The translations under genes and the position numbers were made by a program. Positions 17,259-25,635 of a DNA stretch of 64,000 nucleotides are shown one piece after another. The stretch spans positions 1-64,000 of the forward strand of contig JBLHSG010000023.1 of NCBI GenBank assembly GCA_047626725.1. The letters are read 5' to 3'. A model generated the notes under the pieces. That model was not told where the DNA came from. It saw only the letters and a program-made list of their open reading frames with translations, and ran no database searches. The stretch's first letter is position 1; the number at the start of each line of letters is the position of its first letter. Source of the DNA: Ascidiaceihabitans sp034111945. Its GTDB lineage: Bacteria > Pseudomonadota > Alphaproteobacteria > Rhodobacterales > Rhodobacteraceae.

Positions 17259-17704
17259 GCGACGTCCTCCACTTGGTCAATAAATTTGCCGTATCCTTCG
17301 GACTCCATATTGTCGCGATGCACAAACCGTAACGAGGCGGAATTGATGCAATAGCGCAGTCCGCCGCGATCGGTTGGCCCATCCGGAAATACGTGCCCAA
17401 GGTGACTGTCGCCGTGTTTTGATCTGACTTCGGTGCGCACCATACCAAGTGATGCGTCCCGGATTTCTTCGACAAATTCAGTCACCAGTGCTTTGGTAAA
17501 GCTGGGCCAGCCGCAACCGGATTCGTATTTGTCAGCCGAGGCAAACAACGGTTCGCCTGAAACGATATCGACGTAAATTCCGGGTTCTTTATTGCCAAGC
17601 AATTTGCCTGTGCCGGGTCGCTCTGTCCCGCTTTCTTGCGTGACGTGAAACTCCTCTGGCGAGAGGGTTGCGATGACATCCGGGCTTTTTGTGTACTGCG
17701 TCAT
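17255..17704 (-). CDS. msrB: Peptide methionine sulfoxide reductase B
   Basis: Reduces the R-epimer of methionine sulfoxide. The catalytic Cys119 is in RYCINSASLRF, with a likely resolving Cys64 in GCGWPSF. The two CxxC pairs that bind structural zinc in many MsrB proteins are absent (VDIVSGEPLF in place of the first). The start at 17704 follows AAAGGA with an eight-base gap; an earlier in-frame ATG overlaps that ribosome site and is less likely. The resulting 149 residues fit the family. Confidence 0.95.
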   Translation of the reverse strand: MTQYTKSPDVIATLSPEEFHVTQESGTERPGTGKLLGNKEPGIYVDIVSGEPLFASADKYESGCGWPSFTKALVTEFVEEIRDASLGMVRTEVRSKHGDSHLGHVFPDGPTDRGGLRYCINSASLRFVHRDNMESEGYGKFIDQVEDVA

Positions 17705-17796
17705 GGGTCGCATCCTTTCAATGTTCCTGCCCATTAGATGGGGCTTATGGGTCGGAAAATCAAAGGGGATATTGTGATGACACAATTGGTTGAACG

Positions 17797-17836
17797 ACAA
17801 AAAGACCGAGCAGGCTGAATTTGCGTGCTCGGTCCT
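17797..17836 (-). terminator. Rho-independent terminator after the first GfcA/YjbE-like gene
   Basis: On the minus strand, GACCGAGCA and TGCTCGGTC form a perfect nine-base stem and are followed by five U. It lies 27 bases beyond the end of the gene at 17863-18111. Confidence 0.8.
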
Positions 17837-17862
17837 GTGTTTTACATAGCCTGAATGCGCGC

Positions 17863-18111
17863 TTAGCGGGTCGATGTGGTCGTTGACGGCGTGTCGTCAT
17901 CATCGCCCGCGATTGCGATAACCAGACCCAGTGCGACAACAGCCCCTGCGGCAAGTTCGGGGCTAAGTTCACCACCAAGAAGCGCGCCATTTTCAGGGGG
18001 TGGCGGCGGTGGTTCTTGGGGGGCGGGTGTTGTCTGTTGTGCGTGCGCGGCTGTGGTCAGGATCGCGGCCGCCAAAAACGGCGCAAAACGGAATGCGGTA
18101 AGCTGAGCCAT
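17863..18111 (-). CDS. Small exported GfcA/YjbE-like protein 1
   Basis: An 82-residue protein with a signal peptide (about 1-24, ending AHAQ), a proline run (QEPPPPPPE), a hydrophobic stretch at 55-69 (AGAVVALGLVIAIAG), an acidic DDDD and a Thr/Ser tail (TPSTTTSTR). This plan matches the GfcA/YjbE small proteins of group 4 capsule and Yjb polysaccharide operons, which end in a Gly/Asp then Thr-rich tail. Genes for YjbF- and YjbH-like partners follow nearby on the same strand. The role of the family is unclear. Own terminator, hence probably an abundant separate transcript. Confidence 0.6.
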   Translation of the reverse strand: MAQLTAFRFAPFLAAAILTTAAHAQQTTPAPQEPPPPPPENGALLGGELSPELAAGAVVALGLVIAIAGDDDDTPSTTTSTR

Positions 18112-18315
18112 CGTGTGTACCTCTTTTCAATAGCTGAAAATGCAGTGAGGCCTACGAAGGGATCATGCCGCAAGAGCGCTGAACTGAAGGGGCATAAACT
18201 GGTCGAAATCTGCCAAAACCGTGTCAAAGGACAAGCGAGTTCAGGCTGATTTTCCAAACCGTTCAAAAACACGGGACGCAAGTTGGAAAGCTGTGATCAG
18301 GAAATTTCGATCAGA

Positions 18316-18360
18316 CAAAAGAAAACCGGGCGCAATGTGCACTATGCGCCCGGTTAAAAT
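18316..18360 (-). terminator. Rho-independent terminator after the second GfcA/YjbE-like gene
   Basis: AACCGGGCGCA and TGCGCCCGGTT make a perfect eleven-base stem with a ten-base loop. On the minus strand it is followed by a T-rich stretch (TTCTTTTGTC). Confidence 0.8.
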
Positions 18361-18378
18361 TAGTAAAGTTAGGCTGGC

Positions 18379-18627
18379 TTAGATAGCAACAGTAGTTGTA
18401 GACGTCGTGCCGTCGTCGTTTGTGATTGTGACGAGAACCATTGCGCCAACCACAACCATTGCTGTGATTGTTCCGCCGGCAAGTGCGCCGCCGAGGACAA
18501 GGCCTTGACCGTCAACAGAAGCCACACCTTGGCCGCCTGTTACGTCACTGTTCAATGGAAGCGTGTCTGCAAACGCAGGCATCGCGAAAGCCGCTGTGAT
18601 AGCAACTGTAGCAATTACGTTTTTCAT
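18379..18627 (-). CDS. Small exported GfcA/YjbE-like protein 2
   Basis: Also 82 residues: signal peptide 1-20 (MKNVIATVAI...AFA), a Gly/Val-rich middle with a hydrophobic segment at 53-68, then NDDGTTSTTTVAI. The Asp-Gly then Thr tail resembles protein 1 and GfcA/YjbE. The start was taken at 18627 because AAGGA lies nine bases before it; a longer frame has no ribosome site. It lies directly after the YjbF/YjbH-like genes but has its own upstream region and terminator. Confidence 0.6.
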   Translation of the reverse strand: MKNVIATVAITAAFAMPAFADTLPLNSDVTGGQGVASVDGQGLVLGGALAGGTITAMVVVGAMVLVTITNDDGTTSTTTVAI

Positions 18628-18977
18628 GAATAATAATCCTTCAGATCTGGTGGCTGACAATTACGGGAAAAATCACACCCTTTCAACTGAGATTGAGCGC
18701 AAGTGTGAATTCTTGTGTGATTTTTGCAAATATGGGCAAAGTAGACCGATTTTCGAGCATTTTTCTAAAAGCCACAGGGCTGCGCTGCCCTAAGAAACCG
18801 CGATTTTGCTCAATTCAGAGGCAAGTATGCGAAACGAATCAATTGAGTACCCGAGGATCGTTAGTGAAATCCCCGCCAATTGTCGAACGTATCACCCTGA
18901 AAATCAGTACAAAACTAGGGTGATTGAACCAGACTAAACTAAAGTTTTTTAGCCGTTCCAACGCCGAATTAGGGCCA
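18628..18977. other. Gene-free 350 bases with two inverted repeats
   Basis: No supportable gene. AAAAATCACAC (18668-18678) is mirrored by GTGTGATTTTT (18715-18725), just upstream of the second GfcA-like gene, where an operator or promoter would lie. A second pair, ATCACCCT (18891-18898) and AGGGTGAT (18917-18924), lies behind the YjbF gene and may be a weak terminator. Both pairs share the core ATCAC/GTGAT. Confidence 0.5.
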
Positions 18978-19670
18978 CTATTTCTTAAGCAAACGGAACG
19001 AAATATAGCCCATATTTGGGCCACCCCACTGGCGTGATTTACGCACAGTAATGTCGTTTCCTTCGATCCAGAAATCATTGGTGATTGCGCCTGTCGCATT
19101 GGAACAAACTTCGCGCATGTGCGTCGTGGGATAGCTGCGTTCGACAATGACAATGCTTTCACGTCCGAGGTTTGTCATTTCGCATTGCAGGCGAATTTGC
19201 TCGGTGGAATTGTCGTCGCGGCGGACATACAGCGTTTTTTGGCCGCCAGTGTTGCCGCGTGATTTCAATCCGCGCACGGTCGAATGCGCATTTGCAGACC
19301 CCAAATCGTTGCCCACGCCTTTGGTTCCGACCAGAACACCGTTACGCAAAATGACCTGTTCCGTGCCAACAGTTTTCCAAACCATCACTTTGCCTGGGCT
19401 GGAATCTGTGCGCGCAGCCAGCGGGATCATAAACGCGGTGGAACCCGTGTTTTCGATCGTGGCCTCAAGCGAACTGACAGTGATTGTATTGAGCAGGGCG
19501 CGCGTCAGGACCGGCATTTGAGCAGGCGCGTTTTTGCGCTTGCCGATATTGCTGGCCTTAACCGCTTCTGAAATGGCCTGACTTTGACCTGTCGCAGTCT
19601 CGGTTCCTCCGCTACAGGCGGTGATCAAGCCAAGCGATGCGACGGCCAAAAGGCGTGTTAAATTCATCAT
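18978..19670 (-). CDS. YjbF/GfcB-family lipoprotein
   Basis: A 230-residue outer-membrane-type lipoprotein: basic start, hydrophobic core and lipobox LITAC with Cys19. The C-terminal beta-rich part (IRLQCEM, RSYPTTHMREVC, ITNDFWIEGN, GYISFRLLKK) fits the YjbF/GfcB family of polysaccharide operons. Its ATG overlaps the YjbH stop in ATGATGA, with GAGG eight bases before it; a second ATG follows immediately. These lipoproteins are thought to assist polymer export or surface assembly, without known enzyme activity. Confidence 0.85.
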   Translation of the reverse strand: MMNLTRLLAVASLGLITACSGGTETATGQSQAISEAVKASNIGKRKNAPAQMPVLTRALLNTITVSSLEATIENTGSTAFMIPLAARTDSSPGKVMVWKTVGTEQVILRNGVLVGTKGVGNDLGSANAHSTVRGLKSRGNTGGQKTLYVRRDDNSTEQIRLQCEMTNLGRESIVIVERSYPTTHMREVCSNATGAITNDFWIEGNDITVRKSRQWGGPNMGYISFRLLKK

Positions 19671-21853
19671 TCCCAGACCCTCGACCAATCAGAGACAATA
19701 CTGTTTTTGTGCCCATTGCGGACTTGTTCATACAAGCGCCCAGGGACATTTAGACGTGCACCGCCGTCGCGTTGGATCGGACGGATGGATGTCGAAATGG
19801 TTTGCTGTGATGGCTTGCCCAAGAACCAGTTCAGCGGAACTGTTAGCGAGATACCTTTGTCGAAAGACCCTTCGCCAAAATCGGCTGCGGACACGTCTGT
19901 TAAGGTAAAGAACCCGCCGACTTTCCAGCCGTTGCTGAATTCGCGCGTTAGTGTGGCCGTGGCCCCAACATCGCCCGCCAAATAGCGCCCGACGTCTAGC
20001 TGGCCGTTATAGCCGTTGCCCATGTCATAGTAGGCAGACACGTGGCCTGTTGCGATTAAGTAGTCGCGGAATCCGAAACGTTGATCAAAGGCGCGTTGTT
20101 TGACGTAGTTCGCTTCGACGCCCAGTGCCAAACGGTTGCCGACTGGTTTCCACAAAAGTTCGCCTGAAATACCGCCAAACATGGATTCGAAATAACCGGC
20201 TGATACCCGTGCATAGGTGTTCGCGCCCGGCTTCCATTGGCGGCTGACGTATAGGCGGCGCAGGGATGTATCCGTGGCGCGGGCATACAAAACGCCGTCA
20301 GTGCGCACGTGTGGCAATACGGAATTCGACAACCGTGGTGAATCGCCGATGTTACCAGCTAGGCGGTGGCGTACTTCGCCTGCGACCAACCAACCTGGCG
20401 CAAAGCGGTATCTAAATTCTGCCCGAACACCGACGTCGGCGCGCACGGGTTCGTCCGGATCAAAATAGCTAGGTTCGGCATATGGTCCGACCGAATAGGC
20501 CAGTTGTGGGTACAAGTCAGCTTGGACAACTTCGTTAGAAAGCGAAGGACTGGCGCTGGTGATGCCTGTGACAGCCAGCAATGCATCGGCGTTGCCCGGC
20601 ACAAATTCTAGCGATTCCAGATCTGAGCGGCGGATCGAAACTGTCGACAAAGCCAGTCCGTTTTGCATCGGTACAATTCGGAACGTTTCGACCGATGGCG
20701 GCATGATTTGGGCCAAAACCCGTGCCGCGCGGCCAATCGCCAAAGACTGTGAATTGTAACGCTGGTTGCTGATGCGCAATTCAACACTTGTGGCCGATAC
20801 AGAAAGAGCTTCCAGCGTCAGCCCTTCTTTTGCCAAGGCGGGGATCAGCGCGTCACGCAGTTGCGTCGGCGCAGTTTGACTACTAGCCCAATCGGTGCGC
20901 CACGCGGTCGGATTACTGTTGCGGCTGGGGCGCGGCAAAACTGGCGTTGGTGCTGCAACATTTGTTGGAGTCAGCGCTTGTTTCGGGTTCAGTTGCAATT
21001 GCGCATTAAAGCCAATTTCTGATCCGTACAAATAATAGCCACCAATTCGAAAGCGGTCCGAGTATTGGTATTCAGCGCCAAAGTTCAATTGCGATTTCAG
21101 GTTTAGAACACCGCGTGATGTTTCGGGTTGATACGCGTCAGAAGAATATTCAGCCTTCAGGCCAAATTTATCATTCACTTGCCATTCAACGCCCGCAAAT
21201 GGTGCTGCGGGGCCACGGAACCATTGGTCATAAGACGGGCGGCCACCGGTTGATCCTGCAACAAATTGGCCGCGCACCCCGAATGGTGATCCGATTGATC
21301 CGCTTGATCCAAGACGCCCCCAGCCCAAACCACCGGTCAGTTTGATCTGGCCCGAATTTGCCGTATCAAAGGTTTTGGTCGCGACGATGTATTCACCTGC
21401 GTAAATACCTGTGCCCGCAAAATCCTGAAGTCCGACTGTTACCGCAGGCAAATATTTGCGTTCGCGCAACGCAAGGTACCGTACGTCAAAACTGCGGTCA
21501 CGATAGGTGTCAAAGCCGTCTGCATTCCAGTCTTGGATGCCAACATAGCGAAAGCTGGCAGTGATCCGTGGTGTTGCCTGAAACGACAGCGTGGTGCGTG
21601 TGGTTCCGGCAAAATTCGAGATGCCCAAAACGACTTGTCCATCGGGCAATGGTTCTGCGCTGGGCATGTCGATCAGGCCCGGCAGACCATAAAAGTTTAA
21701 CGAAGGCTGAGGAGAGACGGCAAAGGTCGGCGTTTTCTCCTGTGCTGACGCGATTTGTGCCGTAGAAATCAGGCTGATGCTGGCGAATAGCGCGCTCAAA
21801 GCGGTTACTCGTAAGCCTGTTCCAACTGTGGTGCTGCGAAAAAATTTCAGCAT
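19667..21853 (-). CDS. YjbH/GfcD-family outer-membrane protein
   Basis: A 728-residue exported protein with a signal peptide (cut near ASA, residue 37). It opens with SLNFYGLPGLIDMPSAEPLPDG-type YjbH sequence, then many alternating aromatic/polar beta-strands and a C-terminal porin-like region. The family (YjbH, GfcD) accompanies YjbF and YjbE in polysaccharide operons and probably forms an outer-membrane barrel. It is translationally coupled to YjbF. A 152-base gap separates it from the dehydratase gene upstream. Confidence 0.88.
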   Translation of the reverse strand: MLKFFRSTTVGTGLRVTALSALFASISLISTAQIASAQEKTPTFAVSPQPSLNFYGLPGLIDMPSAEPLPDGQVVLGISNFAGTTRTTLSFQATPRITASFRYVGIQDWNADGFDTYRDRSFDVRYLALRERKYLPAVTVGLQDFAGTGIYAGEYIVATKTFDTANSGQIKLTGGLGWGRLGSSGSIGSPFGVRGQFVAGSTGGRPSYDQWFRGPAAPFAGVEWQVNDKFGLKAEYSSDAYQPETSRGVLNLKSQLNFGAEYQYSDRFRIGGYYLYGSEIGFNAQLQLNPKQALTPTNVAAPTPVLPRPSRNSNPTAWRTDWASSQTAPTQLRDALIPALAKEGLTLEALSVSATSVELRISNQRYNSQSLAIGRAARVLAQIMPPSVETFRIVPMQNGLALSTVSIRRSDLESLEFVPGNADALLAVTGITSASPSLSNEVVQADLYPQLAYSVGPYAEPSYFDPDEPVRADVGVRAEFRYRFAPGWLVAGEVRHRLAGNIGDSPRLSNSVLPHVRTDGVLYARATDTSLRRLYVSRQWKPGANTYARVSAGYFESMFGGISGELLWKPVGNRLALGVEANYVKQRAFDQRFGFRDYLIATGHVSAYYDMGNGYNGQLDVGRYLAGDVGATATLTREFSNGWKVGGFFTLTDVSAADFGEGSFDKGISLTVPLNWFLGKPSQQTISTSIRPIQRDGGARLNVPGRLYEQVRNGHKNSIVSDWSRVWE

Positions 21854-22005
21854 GACGCCCTCGAATGCTCAACAATGTCTTTGGTGCGTTACATCACGGG
21901 TGGGGATTTGGATCAATGTTTTGATATCACTGGAACTTAAATCGCGACATTCAAGAGACAGGATAGGCGGCTGGTTGCATGTGCTGATTGGAACGGCGGT
22001 TAGCT

Positions 22006-23913
22006 CTAGTTCTCTGAGGTTGTCACTTTGGCCGGTAGATGCGTTGGGAATGGCACGTTTGCGTAACCCTCAACCCAGCGGCGGGCGACTTCGCGTGCGC
22101 CAATTTCATCGCGTGATTGCAGGGCTTCGCGCAAGGCGCGCATTGCGGCGGCGACTTCGATTTCAGACAGGCGGGCTTCATCCGAAAAGAAGATCTTTTT
22201 ATGGCCAGTTCCAATCAGGCTGCCAGTCAAAGTTAGCTCTTCGATCATCTTTTCACCGGGGCGTAGACCCGTAAATGCGACTTCGATATCGCCGTCAGGG
22301 TTTTCTTTATCCTTAACGGAATACCCTGCTCTTTCAATAACTTGACGGGCAAGGCGTTCGATTGAAACGGGCTTGCCCATATCCAGAACGTAGACTTCTC
22401 CGCCGGACGCCATGGCGGCGGCGCGCAAGACCAAAGTCACCGCTTCTTGGACGGTCATGAAATAGCGGGCGACATCGGGATGCGTGACAGTCAGCGGCCC
22501 ACCGCGGCGAAGTTGATCCTGAAAAAGCGGCACAACAGAGCCTGATGACCCGAGAACATTTCCGAAACGAACCATCGAAAAGATCGGGCCGGTGCCTTCG
22601 GGAATACGGCTGGCGAGGTCTTGGATAACCAATTCGGCAAGCCGTTTTGACGCGCCCATCACGTTTGTTGGCCGCACAGCTTTGTCCGACGAAATCAGGA
22701 CAAACCGTTCGACGTGTGCGCTGGCAGCTTCTTGGGCTAGAATTTGGGTGCCCAAAACATTGTTCGACAGGCCGGCAAGCGGATTACTTTCCACCAAGGG
22801 GACGTGTTTGTAGGCCGCTGCGTGAAGTACCACATGAATGTCGTGGTCATTCAGAATTTTGCGCACTTGCGTGGCATCGCTGATCGACCCAAGAACAGGC
22901 ACAACGACGATGTCAGTGCCTTCAATTTGTTGGCGCACTTCCATGTCGATGTTGAACAGCGCCAGTTCTGACAAATCAAACATGACCAGCTTGGCGGGGC
23001 GGGTCTCAAGGATTTGACGGCACAGTTCCGATCCAATCGATCCACCTGCGCCAGAAATCAAAATGTTGCGCCCACAATAACTGTCGCGCGCGTCATTAAA
23101 CGTCTCTGATACTTCGTCGCGATTGAGAAATAGGTGCGGTTCAACGGGGGTCAGTTTGTCGACCAGTGCTTCTTCACCGATCAACTGGGAAAACGACGGA
23201 ACGGATTGAACCTCAAGGCCCATTTTTTGCAAACGATGGGCGATCTGCGCCTGTTTGGGTTGGGTCAAGGATGGCATGGCCAACAACACGCGATCGATCT
23301 TTTTCTCGGCGGCGATTTCTTTGATCCGGACCGGCGTCAACACTGGCAAACTGGATAGGGTCAGCCCGTGCATCGCCGTGTTGTCATCAACAAACGCGAC
23401 CGCTTCGATTTGTTTGTGGTTGCGTAGGGCTGAAACCAATTGCGTGCCCGTACTGCCCGCCCCGTAAATCAAAACCCGCAAATGTGCGTCGGACCGACGA
23501 TAGATTGCCATCACGATTTGCAAAAGTGTTGCGCGGCTGAGCACGGAAAAGAAAAACAAAAAGACAGAGAAAATCACATGTGCTGCGACGGGAATTTGCA
23601 GGCTGGCCGCGAATGATAATGCGATTGAAGCGAGCCCAAGCAGGCTGGCAAATACGGCTGTGACCACGATTGATCCGGTGTCATAGGCGTTCAATTGGAT
23701 TGAGGAAATGCCCAACCACACCGACAGACCTGCCGCGAAAACCAGAAGATAGGGTAGAACAACGAGGTACGACAGGGCGTATCCCATGCCTTGGGACATT
23801 CCGAACTGTGCGCCAAACGCCAAAACAAGCGAGATAGGAATTAAGAGTGAATCAATACCAATAATAATCCCACTCTTCTGAGTCTGAGTGAGCGATCTTA
23901 CAAATTCTAACAT
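22006..23913 (-). CDS. CapD/FlaA1-type nucleotide-sugar 4,6-dehydratase/epimerase
   Basis: A 635-residue membrane enzyme of polysaccharide synthesis. Residues 15-135 hold four or five membrane segments. A first Rossmann-like domain has GAGSTG at 151-156. The C-terminal extended-SDR domain has GAGGSIGSE at 288-296, SSDKAVRPTNVMGASKR, and RPGEKM near the end. Relatives (WbpM, CapD, PglF) remove water from UDP-N-acetylhexosamines to make the first deoxy-sugar of a repeat unit. The ATG lies 37 bases from a perfect palindrome that may control it. Confidence 0.92.
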   Translation of the reverse strand: MLEFVRSLTQTQKSGIIIGIDSLLIPISLVLAFGAQFGMSQGMGYALSYLVVLPYLLVFAAGLSVWLGISSIQLNAYDTGSIVVTAVFASLLGLASIALSFAASLQIPVAAHVIFSVFLFFFSVLSRATLLQIVMAIYRRSDAHLRVLIYGAGSTGTQLVSALRNHKQIEAVAFVDDNTAMHGLTLSSLPVLTPVRIKEIAAEKKIDRVLLAMPSLTQPKQAQIAHRLQKMGLEVQSVPSFSQLIGEEALVDKLTPVEPHLFLNRDEVSETFNDARDSYCGRNILISGAGGSIGSELCRQILETRPAKLVMFDLSELALFNIDMEVRQQIEGTDIVVVPVLGSISDATQVRKILNDHDIHVVLHAAAYKHVPLVESNPLAGLSNNVLGTQILAQEAASAHVERFVLISSDKAVRPTNVMGASKRLAELVIQDLASRIPEGTGPIFSMVRFGNVLGSSGSVVPLFQDQLRRGGPLTVTHPDVARYFMTVQEAVTLVLRAAAMASGGEVYVLDMGKPVSIERLARQVIERAGYSVKDKENPDGDIEVAFTGLRPGEKMIEELTLTGSLIGTGHKKIFFSDEARLSEIEVAAAMRALREALQSRDEIGAREVARRWVEGYANVPFPTHLPAKVTTSEN

Positions 23914-23956
23914 TACTGATCCGGCCTACTGTCCGAGGTGTTTTGCTTTGAGAACT

Positions 23957-23976
23957 TTAACAGCAAGTTCTGTTAA
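23957..23976. promoter_or_regulatory. Palindrome upstream of the CapD-like gene
   Basis: TTAACAG and CTGTTAA are perfect mirror arms around CAAGTT, ending 44 bases before the dehydratase start. A second palindrome, ATTCGCGAAT, lies at 24018-24027. Both are in the 142-base gap behind the sugar transferase gene; no promoter boxes are obvious. Confidence 0.4.
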
Positions 23977-24055
23977 CACATTATTACTTAATAAAAACTT
24001 TATCGAAAAATGATTTGATTCGCGAATGATATTGCGAAGATGCGCGGAAATCACC

Positions 24056-24682
24056 TCATTGTCGCTCATTTTTTTTGCGACGAAACAAATTGCCGATCGT
24101 TTGAAAGACCAAATCAAAATCGTAACATGTGGTTTGATTGCGCTGATAGATCATATCAAGGCGGGCTTTGCGCGGAACACAAGTGCGGGTGTAAACATCT
24201 TCGGTCTGTTCGGGCGTGTCACATCGGGCCAGCAGGCGATCTTCGTGTTTGTGAAAGCGGATCGTGGCTAGGCCGGTAACGCCGGGGCGCGATTTTAGCA
24301 CCTCGTCATAGATATCGGGAAACCGTTCAACATATTCGCGCAAAGGTGGGCGTGGCCCAACAAAACTAAGGTCACCTTTCAAGATGTTCCAAAGCTGCGG
24401 AAATTCATCCAATCGTTTGGACCGCAACTTTTGCCCCAATGGCGTAATCCGGCTGTCTTTATTGCCACCAGACACGCCAGCATCTTCGTTCACGACAGTC
24501 ATCGTGCGGAATTTCCAAAGCCCAAATGACTGGGTGGGGGATTTCATCCGCTCAGCCACATAGAACAGCGGTCGCCCCTGTTTGATCAGTATAAAGAACA
24601 CCAAAAACAAGATGACGGGCCCGATGATCAGCACAAGCAGGCAGGCAAAGAAGATATCAAAGATGCGCTTGCGAATTGTCAT
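24056..24682 (-). CDS. Initiating sugar transferase (polyisoprenyl-phosphate hexose-1-P transferase)
   Basis: A short (208-residue) bacterial sugar transferase that attaches the first sugar phosphate to the undecaprenyl carrier. One N-terminal membrane hairpin (about 10-33) precedes the catalytic domain with KFRTM, RRLDEFPQLWN-like KRLDEFPQLWNILKGD, and SFVGPRPP. It lacks the long multi-spanning N-terminus of WcaJ, so it resembles PglC. The start at 24682 overlaps the epimerase stop (ATGA); a longer frame to 24703 has no ribosome site. Confidence 0.92.
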   Translation of the reverse strand: MTIRKRIFDIFFACLLVLIIGPVILFLVFFILIKQGRPLFYVAERMKSPTQSFGLWKFRTMTVVNEDAGVSGGNKDSRITPLGQKLRSKRLDEFPQLWNILKGDLSFVGPRPPLREYVERFPDIYDEVLKSRPGVTGLATIRFHKHEDRLLARCDTPEQTEDVYTRTCVPRKARLDMIYQRNQTTCYDFDLVFQTIGNLFRRKKNERQ

Positions 24683-25518
24683 TTTTTGATCGCTTCTTTC
24701 CATTGCTGCACCATGTGTGCGGCGTCGCTGTCTTGTGCGCTGAACGTCACCAAAGTTTCAAGCAATGTAGTGTCGAGAGTGACATTTGCGATTGTGTTTG
24801 CGCTGGCAGGGCGGGTCGCAAATGGGCGGTCAGCGGCATCCAGTAATGCACCCATTTCCTGCGCGCCCGGTGCTGACAGGTTCAGGATTTTCGGTAGGTT
24901 TTTGGTGTTGGCCAAGGTTTGTAATACGCGAGCCAAAGTCGCGGGTCCGATGTAACTGCGCGCGGGTGTTGTGCCGTCTGGCAATTGGTCCATGACCGTC
25001 GATGGGCTCCACCCACCAAGGGCCGCTTCTGCGCCTGCAACATTCCCGATCCGCAGGCAGGTTGATGGGTGTTCGTGCGCGGCGGCCATCTGCTCCATTT
25101 TCTGCTTTGCTATGCCGTAATCAGAGGTCGGATTTATGTCAGATGCTTCATTCAAAATACCAGTCTGTGCGCCATAAACTGCCGCAGATGATGTCAGAAA
25201 AACATGCCCTGCGTCAGCGGTTTGCGCTGCGTCCAAACAGGCCTTCCCAATGCGGTGGTTATCGTCAAAATTTGCGTCAGTTGCAGGCGTCACACCGGCC
25301 AGACAAATGATGCAGTCAGCGCCGCGCAACAGATCTGCCAAACCGACAGGATCATTCAGAATATCAACCTGCACACAGCCTGCCAAAGCGGTCCTTGATT
25401 GCCACAAAACCGGTGCATTTTTCCAGAGCGGGCGGATCAAACGCGCCAGTCGACCTGATGCGCCCAAGACGACAGTGCGAGGAAAATCTTCTGATTGTTT
25501 AGATTGTGTTGACGACAT
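24679..25518 (-). CDS. NAD(P)-dependent nucleotide-sugar epimerase/dehydratase
   Basis: An extended-SDR protein of 279 residues: GASGRLARL near the N-terminus (nucleotide loop), CLAGVTPA, then SSAAVYG with YGIAKQKME as the catalytic Tyr-Lys pair, and CLRIGNVAG. It is coupled to the sugar transferase by an ATGA overlap, so a role in making the first or second nucleotide sugar of the polymer is likely. The start at 25518 removes an upstream extension with no family match. Confidence 0.8.
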   Translation of the reverse strand: MSSTQSKQSEDFPRTVVLGASGRLARLIRPLWKNAPVLWQSRTALAGCVQVDILNDPVGLADLLRGADCIICLAGVTPATDANFDDNHRIGKACLDAAQTADAGHVFLTSSAAVYGAQTGILNEASDINPTSDYGIAKQKMEQMAAAHEHPSTCLRIGNVAGAEAALGGWSPSTVMDQLPDGTTPARSYIGPATLARVLQTLANTKNLPKILNLSAPGAQEMGALLDAADRPFATRPASANTIANVTLDTTLLETLVTFSAQDSDAAHMVQQWKEAIKK

Positions 25519-25635
25519 AGTTACACGCAGTATCCTGCGCCAGAGCAAAAACCAATATCCCTATGCGTGCAGCTGCTAAAATCTGCCGAAATTAGTAGGG
25601 AATTGGAAATACCGGATACAAGGGTGACAGGCGCT

